Shown here: positions 1 through 5,772 of the stretch, one piece after another
Layout: every line of letters starts with the position of its first letter
How positions within the stretch are numbered: the stretch's first letter is position 1
NCBI GenBank assembly: GCA_028281485.1
Contig: JANQJT010000090.1
Location: 1-7,651, forward strand
Origin: Phycisphaeraceae bacterium
GTDB taxonomy: Bacteria > Planctomycetota > Phycisphaerae > Phycisphaerales > Zrk34
Direction: 5' to 3'
Length of the DNA stretch: 7,651 nt
Made by a program: the position numbers and the translations under genes
Notes under the pieces: generated by a model
Databases searched by the model: none
The model's input: the letters and a program-made list of their open reading frames with translations, nothing else
What the model was told of the DNA's origin: nothing

Positions 1-225
1 ATCCCGACCGGCCGAGTCAGCCGGTTGTAGATGTCCATCTGCTCGATGATGGCCTGTCGCTCGTTCTGGAGCTCGGTGACCTGCACGACCTTGTGGTCCA
101 TCGATCGAGAATCAGATCCGATCGATGAACCACAAGGTCGTGCAGGTCACCGAGCTCCAGAACGAGCGACAGGCCATCATCGAGCAGATGGACATCTACA
201 ACCGGCTGACTCGGCCGGTCGAGAT
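1..225. repeat. Near-perfect long inverted repeat at the window start (likely fold-back artefact)
   Basis: Bases 1-107 are the reverse complement of bases 119-225, with an 11-nt spacer at 108-118. By eye, 105 of 107 positions pair; the mismatches are 4/222 and 98/128. The right arm is coding sequence of the pilN-like gene, so the left arm is an antisense copy of it. The arm runs to the first base of the window. A perfect-looking palindrome of this length inside an essential assembly gene would be unstable and would destroy the N-terminus. The best explanation is a fold-back chimera from amplification, library or assembly at a contig end. A genuine inverted duplication that disrupts pilN is the alternative. 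Confidence 0.93.
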
Positions 226-607
226 GACCCTCGTCTCGGGTGCGATCGCTCACCTGACGCCCGACTCGATCTTCCTGGAACAGTTCGAAAGCGAGACCGA
301 ACAGCTCACGCGGACGAAGGTCCTCGTCCCCGCCAGCGAGAGCCGCACCGGTCGCGCCGTCACGCGGAGTGAGAAGTACGAGGTGATCGAGATCACGATC
401 GTGGGGGCGGCCCCGAACGACGTGGAGATCGCCAACTACGTCGGTCGACTGGCTGGCGTCAATCTCTTCCGCAACGTGAAGATGCAATACGCCAAAGAGC
501 GGACCATCGACGAGACGGTGATCCGTGAGTTCGAGATCACGATGCAGGTTCCGCTGGATCGCGACTACCGCATACTCGACCAGGAGGTGGCCGATGCGGA
601 TGGATAA
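125..607 (+). CDS. pilN: PilN-like type IV pilus inner-membrane assembly protein, 5'-incomplete
   Basis: PilN is a bitopic inner-membrane protein. Its cytoplasmic N-terminus binds PilM and its periplasmic ferredoxin-like domain pairs with PilO. The 160 visible residues start in the coiled coil (about 5-30), which ends in the family-typical Arg-Pro at 30-31. The periplasmic domain follows, with a P-D-S-I-F-L strand at 46-51, a strand at 86-94 (YEVIEITIV) and the helix NDVEIANYVGRL at 98-109. The N-terminal cytoplasmic motif and transmembrane helix expected in this family (usually around 180-200 aa) are missing. The ATG at 125 is therefore probably an internal Met: the inverted repeat begins just upstream and the true 5' end is lost. 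The first in-frame stop upstream, at 77-79, lies in the artefactual left arm. The stop overlaps pilO by 14 nt. A T2SS GspL C-terminal-like protein is the alternative, less likely because of the partners. Confidence 0.8.
   Translation: MNHKVVQVTELQNERQAIIEQMDIYNRLTRPVEMTLVSGAIAHLTPDSIFLEQFESETEQLTRTKVLVPASESRTGRAVTRSEKYEVIEITIVGAAPNDVEIANYVGRLAGVNLFRNVKMQYAKERTIDETVIREFEITMQVPLDRDYRILDQEVADADG
582..587 (+). promoter_or_regulatory. Ribosome binding site of pilO
   Basis: AGGAGG lies inside the end of pilN, 6 nt before the ATG at 594. It favours that start over the ATG two codons later at 600 and over the upstream in-frame ATG at 525, which has no comparable site and would add a basic, non-membrane leader. 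Confidence 0.75.
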
Positions 608-1139
608 GGTCCAGTTGAAGTGGATGATCCTGTTTGCCGTTTGCGCGATTGTGATCGGCGGCGTGGTGTGGTGGCCGGCCCAGCGCAGAATCTCGACGCT
701 AAAGGGTGAGATCGCGTCGGCGGCACACGACCTACGGCTCGTGCAGAACCGCAGCGACGGTCTGTCGGCGCTGGCTGACCAGGTCGGACGCCTGCGGCAG
801 CAGATGGCGGCGCGGCACAAGAAGATCGTCACGCAGGAACAGCTGTCGGAATTGCTCCGTGAGCTGTCGCTCGAGATCGAGGCGGCCCAGATGAGCGGCC
901 AGGGTATGAGCACCGGCAAGAGCCAGTTAGAGGAAGACTGGGTCGTTCTGCCCGTTGAGATCTCCTGCACCGGTACCAGCACGGATGTGTTCGATCTGGT
1001 GAATCGAATCGAACGCATGCCGTGGATGTTGCACATCGATCAGTTGGAGATCGAACGTGACAAGGACGACCCTGCGATGGTCGAAGCGGAACTCCATCTG
1101 ACGGCCTACTTCCAACCGGAGGAGGGAGGCTCGTCATGA
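594..1139 (+). CDS. pilO: PilO-like type IV pilus inner-membrane assembly protein
   Basis: PilO is a bitopic inner-membrane protein that dimerises with PilN and recruits PilP, making the periplasmic alignment subcomplex. The 181-aa product starts with a short basic cytoplasmic tail (MRMDKVQLK). One transmembrane helix follows at about 11-27, then a periplasmic coiled coil at about 32-85 rich in leucine, arginine and glutamine. The C-terminal ferredoxin-like domain spans about 85-175: a helix TQEQLSELLRELSLE, a strand around VVLPVEISCTG (117-127), a helix DVFDLVNRIERMP (131-143) and a strand at 146-154. The P-V-E-I-S-C-T-G strand followed by an F-x-x-L-V-N-x-I-E-R helix is typical of PilO. Length and topology fit the family. 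It overlaps pilN by 14 nt and pilP by ATGA, so translation is probably coupled. GspM of T2SS has the same fold and is the alternative. Confidence 0.83.
   Translation: MRMDKVQLKWMILFAVCAIVIGGVVWWPAQRRISTLKGEIASAAHDLRLVQNRSDGLSALADQVGRLRQQMAARHKKIVTQEQLSELLRELSLEIEAAQMSGQGMSTGKSQLEEDWVVLPVEISCTGTSTDVFDLVNRIERMPWMLHIDQLEIERDKDDPAMVEAELHLTAYFQPEEGGSS
1118..1129 (+). promoter_or_regulatory. Ribosome binding site of pilP
   Basis: The purine stretch GGAGGAGGGAGG, inside the last codons of pilO, lies 6 nt before the ATG at 1136. It offers several overlapping Shine-Dalgarno registers and supports the ATGA-overlap start. Confidence 0.7.
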
Positions 1140-1690
1140 ACCTACAAGAACTGAAGAAACAACTGCTGGCTGATAAGCAGAAGCTGGCCGTGATGGCCGT
1201 CCTCATGGTGCTGGGGCTGTTGCTTTGGGGCCGACTGATGCTCAAGAGCGTGCCGCGCACCGCGGTGGCTGAGCCCGATAACAAGATCGCCCAGACGACC
1301 CCGGACAACCCGGATCGACCGTCGGCGCCTGCCACACGGTTACCGGTCGTGAAGATCCGCGATTTCGGCCGCGTCGATCGCGATCTGTTCGCGTTCAACC
1401 CGAATTATTACCCCACGCTCGCGGGATCGGAATCCGATGGATCGGAAGGAAAGTCGTCGGTCGATCCGACCGATGAGCAGAAACAGACCCAGGACCGGCA
1501 GGCGGAAGTGTTGTCCGCCGCCCGCGACCTGAAGTTGCAGACAACGCTGTTGGGAACTCGCAACCGGGCGATGATCAACGGCGAATTACTTGAAGAGGGA
1601 CAAACGATCCAGGGATTTGAGTTGCGCGAGGTTGAGTCTCGCAGGGTCACACTAGTCAAGGATGACATCACAATCGTTCTCGAGATGTGA
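1136..1690 (+). CDS. pilP: PilP/GspC-like periplasmic bridge protein, membrane-anchored
   Basis: This protein probably links the PilNO dimer to the secretin. The 184-aa product has a basic cytoplasmic head (1-16), one transmembrane helix (about 17-32), a flexible Pro/Thr/Asp/Ser-rich periplasmic linker (about 40-125, with an R-D-L-F at 82-85) and a compact C-terminal beta domain (about 131-184). That domain has the pattern of the PilP/GspC homology region: L-x-L-x-x-T-L-L-G at 132-140, A-M-I-N-G at 145-149, E-G-Q-T-I at 154-158, then alternating strands to the end. Classical PilP is a lipoprotein, but here there is no lipobox cysteine. Anchoring is by a helix, as in GspC/GspB. Position between pilO and the secretin, with an ATGA overlap to pilO, supports the assignment. 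Family is fairly secure; PilP versus GspC naming is uncertain. Confidence 0.7.
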   Translation: MNLQELKKQLLADKQKLAVMAVLMVLGLLLWGRLMLKSVPRTAVAEPDNKIAQTTPDNPDRPSAPATRLPVVKIRDFGRVDRDLFAFNPNYYPTLAGSESDGSEGKSSVDPTDEQKQTQDRQAEVLSAARDLKLQTTLLGTRNRAMINGELLEEGQTIQGFELREVESRRVTLVKDDITIVLEM

Positions 1691-1722
1691 GCCAATCCCA
1701 GGTTCACTGGATCACAAAGTAC

Positions 1723-1727
1723 AGGAG
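1723..1727 (+). promoter_or_regulatory. Ribosome binding site that sets the secretin start
   Basis: AGGAG lies 7 nt before the ATG at 1735. The longer in-frame GTG at 1687, overlapping the pilP stop, would put 16 extra residues in front of a normal signal peptide. The ATG is therefore preferred. No promoter-like element is visible in the 44-nt gap. Confidence 0.75.
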
Positions 1728-1734
1728 TTGGATC

Positions 1735-4488
1735 ATGTCGCCCCAACACAATTGGATTCTGACCGGCGTTTTTTTTGTGGCTGTGTGTGCCGGTTATAGC
1801 GGCTCGGCAAGCGGGGATGAGGGCACTTTTGAGGTGCTCGACACCGCGGGTTTTGCCCAGCAGTTCTTCTCGGACGGCACCGATGAGTCGGAAACGATCG
1901 AGGATGTCGAGTCCGAAGGCGTCTCGGTGACGAGCTACGACACCGTCTCGCTGAACGTACAGAACACGGACCTCGCGGACGTGCTGCAGGTGCTCAGCGT
2001 GCAGGGCAAGCGCAACATCGTGCCCAGCCCGCAGGTCAACGGCAGCGTCACGGCTAACCTGTACGACGTGACCTTCTACGAAGCGCTCGACGCCATTCTG
2101 CAGCAGAACGGCGCCGGCTACCGTGAGAAGGGCAACTTCATCTACGTCTACACGATGGATGAGCTGGAGAAGATCGAGCAGGCAGAACGCCGCGTCGATC
2201 ACAAGATCATCACGCTGAACTACATCACGGCCACGGACGCCTCGACGTTCGTGTCGCCGCTGCTTTCCAGCGCCGGCTCGATCGCCATCAGCGGTAACGT
2301 CGCGCCGGGCTTCGAGCCCTCGCTGTCTGACGGCGGGGCCGACACCTTCGCCAATGCGCACACCATGATCGTGCGTGACTACCCCGAGAACATCGCCGAG
2401 ATCGAGAAGGTCATCGCCGCGCTGGACGTGCGTCCCGTGCAGGTGATGGTCGAAGCGGTCATCCTCAAGGCCGACGTGAACAGCCAGACCGAGTTCGGTG
2501 TGGACTACAGCATCCTGACCAACCAGGCGGTCGCCGCGGCGGGCGCCATCACGAACCCCGTGGGTACCCTCGCGGGCGGTCTGATCAACGAGGGCGTGGC
2601 CATCGGCAACAACGTGCCGCAGGTGGACACCACCTCGACGGCCGGTTTCCAGGTCGGCATCGTCAGCAACAAGGTCGCGGCGTTCATCACCGCGCTGGAC
2701 ACCGTCACCGACACGACCATCGTGGCCAAGCCGAAGCTGCTGGCGCTGAACCGTCAGCGCGCCGAGGTGCTGGTCGGTGAGAAGATCGGTTACCTGTCGA
2801 CCACCGCCACGTCCACCGCGACGACACAGACCGTGGAGTTCCTGGACACCGGTACGCAGCTGACGATGCGCCCGTTCGTGAGCAACGACGGCTACATCCG
2901 CCTCGAACTCAAGCCGCAGCTTTCGTCGGCCAACATCCGCAGCGTCACCAGCACCGGTGCCGCCGCCGTGACCGTGCCCGACGAGATCACGCAGGAGCTG
3001 ACCACGAACGTCATCGTGCAGGACGGCCAGACGGTCGTGCTGGGTGGTCTGTTCAAGGAAGAAACCAACATCGGTCGCGACCAGGTGCCTTACCTGGGCG
3101 ATCTGCCCCTGGCGGGCTACGCCTTCCGCGGCCAGGACGACGAGTCGATCCGTACCGAGGTGATCTTCCTGATCACCCCGCACATCGTGAAGGACCAGTC
3201 GCTGTACGCGTCCGGTGACAGCGCGATGGACGGCATCGAGATGGTGCGCATCGGTGCGCGTGAGGGCCTGCTGCCGTTCAGCAAGTCCAAGCTCACCGCC
3301 GGCCACCTGCGTGACGCGTTGCGTGCGATCGAAGCGGGCGACCGCGAGACGGCGCTTTGGGAAGTGGACATGGCGCTGGGCATCGATCCGACGCAGATTG
3401 AGGCCATCCGCCTCAAGGAGAAGCTGGTCGGTCAGCGCAGCTATTGGCCCAACAACAGCCTGCTGGACCAGGCCGTGGACCAGATGGTCGAAGACGCGAC
3501 CGGTGAGCGTCAGTACCGCGCCCGTCCGATGAACCCGGACCCGCGTCCCAGTCAGCCGATCACCGATGGCGAGCCGCTGATGAGCTGGGATCAGCCCATC
3601 GAAGGCACGTTCGAGGTCGTCGAGACGACCATCGATCCCGAGACCACGACGGTGCAGATCGACGAGGCCCTTGAGGCTGTCGAGCAGGACGCGCTGGAAG
3701 ACGGCACGAACCAGGCCGACGAAACGGTCGAGACCGCTGAAGTCGAAGAATCGGTCGATATTGTCGACGCGTTCGAAACCGAAACAGAAATGACCGAGAC
3801 CGAAACCGAAGTTGCCGAGCAGACCGAAGAAGGTCTGAACGAGACGACCGAGGAAACGACCGAAGTCGCTGAGCAGACCGAAGAGGGTCTGAACGAGACG
3901 ACCGAGGAAACGACCGAAGTTGCTGAGCAGGCCGAAGAGGGTCTGAACGAGACGACCGAGGAAACGACCGAAGTTGCCGAGCAGACCGAAGAGGGTCTGA
4001 ACGAGACGACCGAGGAAACGACCGAAGTTACCGAGCAGACCGAAGAGGGTCTGAACGAGACGACCGAGGAAACGACCGAAGTCGCTGAGCAGGCCGAAGA
4101 GGGTCTGAACGAGACGACCGAGGAAACGACCGAAGTTACCGAGCAGACCGAAGAGGGTCTCGACGAGGTGACCGAGGAAACGACCGAAGTTGCTGAGCAG
4201 TCCGAAGAAGACGGCCAGACCGAGACGACTGGAGCCGACGAGTCGGTGGAGATCGTTGAAGTCGAAGAGACGGTCGAGCCCACGGATTCGGTTGAAGATG
4301 GCGACACCGATGAGACTCAGATCGAGACCGTTGAGGTGCTCGAGGAGCTGAGCAGCACGCAGGACGAGCCGGTCATGCCGGCGGCTCTGCGTGACGCGAT
4401 CCGCAATTACTACCAGACGGAACTTGACACCGCCGTGGTCGAGTCCATCGAGGGTTACGACACGGCAGAGGTCGAGAGCGTGGAATAA
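1735..4488 (+). CDS. pilQ: PilQ/GspD-family secretin with long acidic repeat-bearing C-terminal extension
   Basis: This outer-membrane secretin forms the multimeric pore through which a pilus or substrate passes. The 917-aa product has a signal peptide (about 1-25; hydrophobic core WILTGVFFVAVCAGY, possible cleavage near A25). A short N0/STN-type domain follows at about 69-140 and an N1 domain at about 154-234. The pore region spans about 234-486. Secretin hallmarks are VRPVQVMVEAVIL (232-244), VVLGGLFKEE (434-443), VPYLGDLPLAGYAF (451-464) and TEVIFLITPHIV (474-485). AMIN domains, common in PilQ, are absent. After the pore come about 430 residues not found in ordinary secretins: a TPR-like helical pair (about 525-566), a Pro-rich linker, and a strongly acidic Glu/Thr tail with 18-residue repeats from 692. 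Family is certain. Whether it serves a T4P or T2SS rests on the PilNOP context. The start is chosen from the RBS and the signal peptide. Confidence 0.92.
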   Translation: MSPQHNWILTGVFFVAVCAGYSGSASGDEGTFEVLDTAGFAQQFFSDGTDESETIEDVESEGVSVTSYDTVSLNVQNTDLADVLQVLSVQGKRNIVPSPQVNGSVTANLYDVTFYEALDAILQQNGAGYREKGNFIYVYTMDELEKIEQAERRVDHKIITLNYITATDASTFVSPLLSSAGSIAISGNVAPGFEPSLSDGGADTFANAHTMIVRDYPENIAEIEKVIAALDVRPVQVMVEAVILKADVNSQTEFGVDYSILTNQAVAAAGAITNPVGTLAGGLINEGVAIGNNVPQVDTTSTAGFQVGIVSNKVAAFITALDTVTDTTIVAKPKLLALNRQRAEVLVGEKIGYLSTTATSTATTQTVEFLDTGTQLTMRPFVSNDGYIRLELKPQLSSANIRSVTSTGAAAVTVPDEITQELTTNVIVQDGQTVVLGGLFKEETNIGRDQVPYLGDLPLAGYAFRGQDDESIRTEVIFLITPHIVKDQSLYASGDSAMDGIEMVRIGAREGLLPFSKSKLTAGHLRDALRAIEAGDRETALWEVDMALGIDPTQIEAIRLKEKLVGQRSYWPNNSLLDQAVDQMVEDATGERQYRARPMNPDPRPSQPITDGEPLMSWDQPIEGTFEVVETTIDPETTTVQIDEALEAVEQDALEDGTNQADETVETAEVEESVDIVDAFETETEMTETETEVAEQTEEGLNETTEETTEVAEQTEEGLNETTEETTEVAEQAEEGLNETTEETTEVAEQTEEGLNETTEETTEVTEQTEEGLNETTEETTEVAEQAEEGLNETTEETTEVTEQTEEGLDEVTEETTEVAEQSEEDGQTETTGADESVEIVEVEETVEPTDSVEDGDTDETQIETVEVLEELSSTQDEPVMPAALRDAIRNYYQTELDTAVVESIEGYDTAEVESVE
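3808..4209 (+). repeat. 54-bp in-frame tandem repeat array (7 full copies plus a partial eighth)
   Basis: Copies start at 3808, 3862, 3916, 3970, 4024, 4078 and 4132; a partial eighth begins at 4186 and decays after about 24 nt. Each copy encodes 18 residues with consensus EVAEQTEEGLNETTEETT (secretin residues 692-817). The last 30 bases of the unit are identical in copies 1-6. Variation is concentrated in the first part: Ala or Thr at residue 3, and Thr, Ala or (in the last partial copy) Ser at residue 6. Copy 7 is degenerate (LDEV in place of LNET). Because 54 is a multiple of three, copy number can change without frameshift. The encoded stretch is highly acidic and Thr-rich, probably extended or weakly helical. 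Confidence 0.95.
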
Positions 4489-4498
4489 ACCACGCTCT
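4475..4498 (+). terminator. Strong hairpin across the secretin stop codon, terminator-like
   Basis: AGAGCGTGG (4475-4483) pairs perfectly with CCACGCTCT (4490-4498) around the loop AATAAA, which contains most of the TAA stop. Further G-C and G-U pairs can extend it outward. Only two T residues follow the stem before G bases, so it is not a classic U-tract terminator. It may partly terminate or pause transcription, or protect the upstream mRNA 3' end, so that secretin and lipoprotein levels differ. The hairpin is plain to see; its function is inferred. Confidence 0.45.
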
Positions 4499-4534
4499 TG
4501 GCTGGGGACAATCTGGATACGAGAAGCAGACGCA

Positions 4535-4541
4535 GAGGTGA
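4535..4541 (+). promoter_or_regulatory. Ribosome binding site of the TPR lipoprotein gene
   Basis: GAGGTGA lies 4 nt before the ATG at 4546. It supports this start over the in-frame TTG at 4498, which sits in the preceding hairpin and would place 16 charged residues before the lipoprotein signal. Confidence 0.7.
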
Positions 4542-4545
4542 CACG

Positions 4546-5742
4546 ATGAATGCTTTGAAGATCGCGGCTTGTATGGCGGCGATAGCCGGAACGCTGGTCC
4601 TGGCCGGGTGCACAGACACCAAGGCCCATGATCAGAGCAAGAAGGACGCGTTCGATCGCTGGGCGGCGACGCGTGCTGGAATCACGTATTCGCTGGCTGA
4701 GAATCAGTTCGAGGCCGGTGATTTCGACATGGCCGAGCAGACTATCGGCGAGGCGATGGGGGCGAATCCTCGCAACCCGGACTTCGCCGTGTTGGCCGGT
4801 CGCATCGCCGTGGAGAAGGGCCAGCTGGAGCGCGGCTATCACTACATGAAGCACGCGATCGAACTGGAGCCCCAGCACGCCCAGGCCCACTACCAGCTCG
4901 GCGTGATCCAGCAGCGCTGGCAGCAGTACGACCAGGCGCTGGAATCCTACAAGCTGGCGTTCAAGTACGACCCGGAGAACGTGTTCGGGCTGATCGCGTT
5001 GTCCGAGATGCTGGTCAAGCTCAATCGAGCCGACGAGGCGTTGTATCACCTGCAATCGAAGCTGACGTACTACGATCACAACGCGGCGATCCGCGTGTCG
5101 ATCGCGCGCATCAGCCTGATGCGTCAGGACCTGGACCGGGCGGAGCAGATGTACCAGGAGGCGCACCTGCTGGCCCCGGAAGACCCGACGGTGCTCGAGC
5201 ACCTCGCGATGGCGGAGTACTCGGCCAAGCGTTACGGCGAGGCGATCTATCACCTGCGTCAGCTGCAGGAAACGCCGGGCTACGAGAACCGGCGCGACAT
5301 CCGCATGGCTCTGGGGGATTGCTACCAGGCCACCGGAAAGGCCAAGGAGGCGCGGCTGATCTTCCTCGATCTGACGCGCGAGAATCCGCAGGATATCGAC
5401 AGCTGGGTCAAGCTGGGGCAGGCGGCGTGGATCGTCGGTGACGATGTCCGCCTGCGCGCCAGCGCACGACAGATCACATCACTGGCGCCCGATCGCTTCG
5501 AGGGCTACCTGCTGGCCGGCATGGTCATGCGCAAGGACTCGAAGCCCGCCGAGGCGATCCGTTTGTTCGAGCGTGCCTCCCGCTTGTCGCCCGACAGTTC
5601 CCTTCCGCACATCCTCAGGGGGATGACGCTGGAGGACGCGGGGCAGTTGCGTGACGCGGGTGACGCCTACGCGGCGGCGCTGCGTATCGATCCCAACGAT
5701 CAGCGTGCCCGGCGATTGCTCGCCGGCATTGAGAGGCAGTAA
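4546..5742 (+). CDS. TPR-repeat lipoprotein, candidate secretin pilotin/assembly factor (PilF/PilW-like)
   Basis: This is probably an outer-membrane lipoprotein facing the periplasm. The 398-aa product begins with a lipoprotein signal: basic start, hydrophobic stretch 6-20 and lipobox L-A-G-C with the acylated cysteine at 22. The following residues are Thr-Asp-Thr, and there is no Asp directly after the cysteine that would suggest inner-membrane retention in the E. coli scheme. About ten tandem 34-residue TPR units fill residues 45-386. Examples are AHYQLGVIQQRWQQYDQALE (114-133) and the P-E-N, P-E-D, P-D-S and P-N-D turns between units. The known T4P pilotin PilF/PilW is a TPR lipoprotein with about six repeats and roughly 250 aa, so this is longer. 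Lying 57 nt after a secretin gene, a role in secretin placement or in binding its long tail is a reasonable inference. A general TPR scaffold is the alternative. Confidence 0.85.
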   Translation: MNALKIAACMAAIAGTLVLAGCTDTKAHDQSKKDAFDRWAATRAGITYSLAENQFEAGDFDMAEQTIGEAMGANPRNPDFAVLAGRIAVEKGQLERGYHYMKHAIELEPQHAQAHYQLGVIQQRWQQYDQALESYKLAFKYDPENVFGLIALSEMLVKLNRADEALYHLQSKLTYYDHNAAIRVSIARISLMRQDLDRAEQMYQEAHLLAPEDPTVLEHLAMAEYSAKRYGEAIYHLRQLQETPGYENRRDIRMALGDCYQATGKAKEARLIFLDLTRENPQDIDSWVKLGQAAWIVGDDVRLRASARQITSLAPDRFEGYLLAGMVMRKDSKPAEAIRLFERASRLSPDSSLPHILRGMTLEDAGQLRDAGDAYAAALRIDPNDQRARRLLAGIERQ

Positions 5743-5743
5743 C

Positions 5744-5763
5744 CGGATCGTCAGGGCGATCCG
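5744..5763 (+). other. Short perfect hairpin between lipoprotein and kinase genes
   Basis: CGGATCG (5744-5750) pairs with CGATCCG (5757-5763) around a 6-nt loop, starting one base after the stop codon of the TPR gene. No T-run follows, so it is not a standard intrinsic terminator. It could be an mRNA-stability or attenuation element between the pilus-type genes and the signalling pair, or chance in GC-rich DNA. Confidence 0.35.
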
Positions 5764-5772
5764 TACCCCGGC

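Noticed and set aside
31..372. A 113-codon + strand frame across the inverted repeat
   Set aside because: It begins in the antisense arm and continues in the wrong frame of pilN. It exists only because of the fold-back.
17..1036. A 339-codon open frame on the - strand at the left end
   Set aside because: It is antisense to pilN and pilO, and its last part runs through the artefactual left arm of the inverted repeat. No domain is recognisable.
1691..1734. Promoter in the pilP-secretin gap
   Set aside because: No convincing -35/-10 pair is seen in 44 nt; only the ribosome binding site is supported.
1735..1790. Possible lipoprotein signal in the secretin (cysteine at residue 18)
   Set aside because: The residues before the cysteine are Val-Ala-Val; the position just before it should be Gly, Ala or Ser. 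An ordinary signal peptide fits better.
3808..4209. CRISPR-like regular repetition
   Set aside because: Units are contiguous 54-bp in-frame coding repeats with no unique spacers, inside an open secretin gene.
3591..4307. A Ser/Val-rich 238-codon - strand frame that looks like a repetitive surface protein
   Set aside because: It is the complement of the acidic Glu/Thr repeats of the secretin tail and has no independent support.
4489..4545. Promoter in the secretin-lipoprotein gap
   Set aside because: TTGGCT and GATACG are present but only about 12 nt apart, too close for a standard housekeeping promoter.
1408..5253. A 1281-codon open frame on the - strand across pilP, the secretin and the lipoprotein gene
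   Set aside because: It lies exactly opposite well-supported genes with secretin, PilP and TPR motifs. Its repetitive Phe/Gly/Leu/Arg stretch is the mirror of the 54-bp repeats. GC-rich codon bias commonly keeps an antisense frame open, and no family motif is visible.
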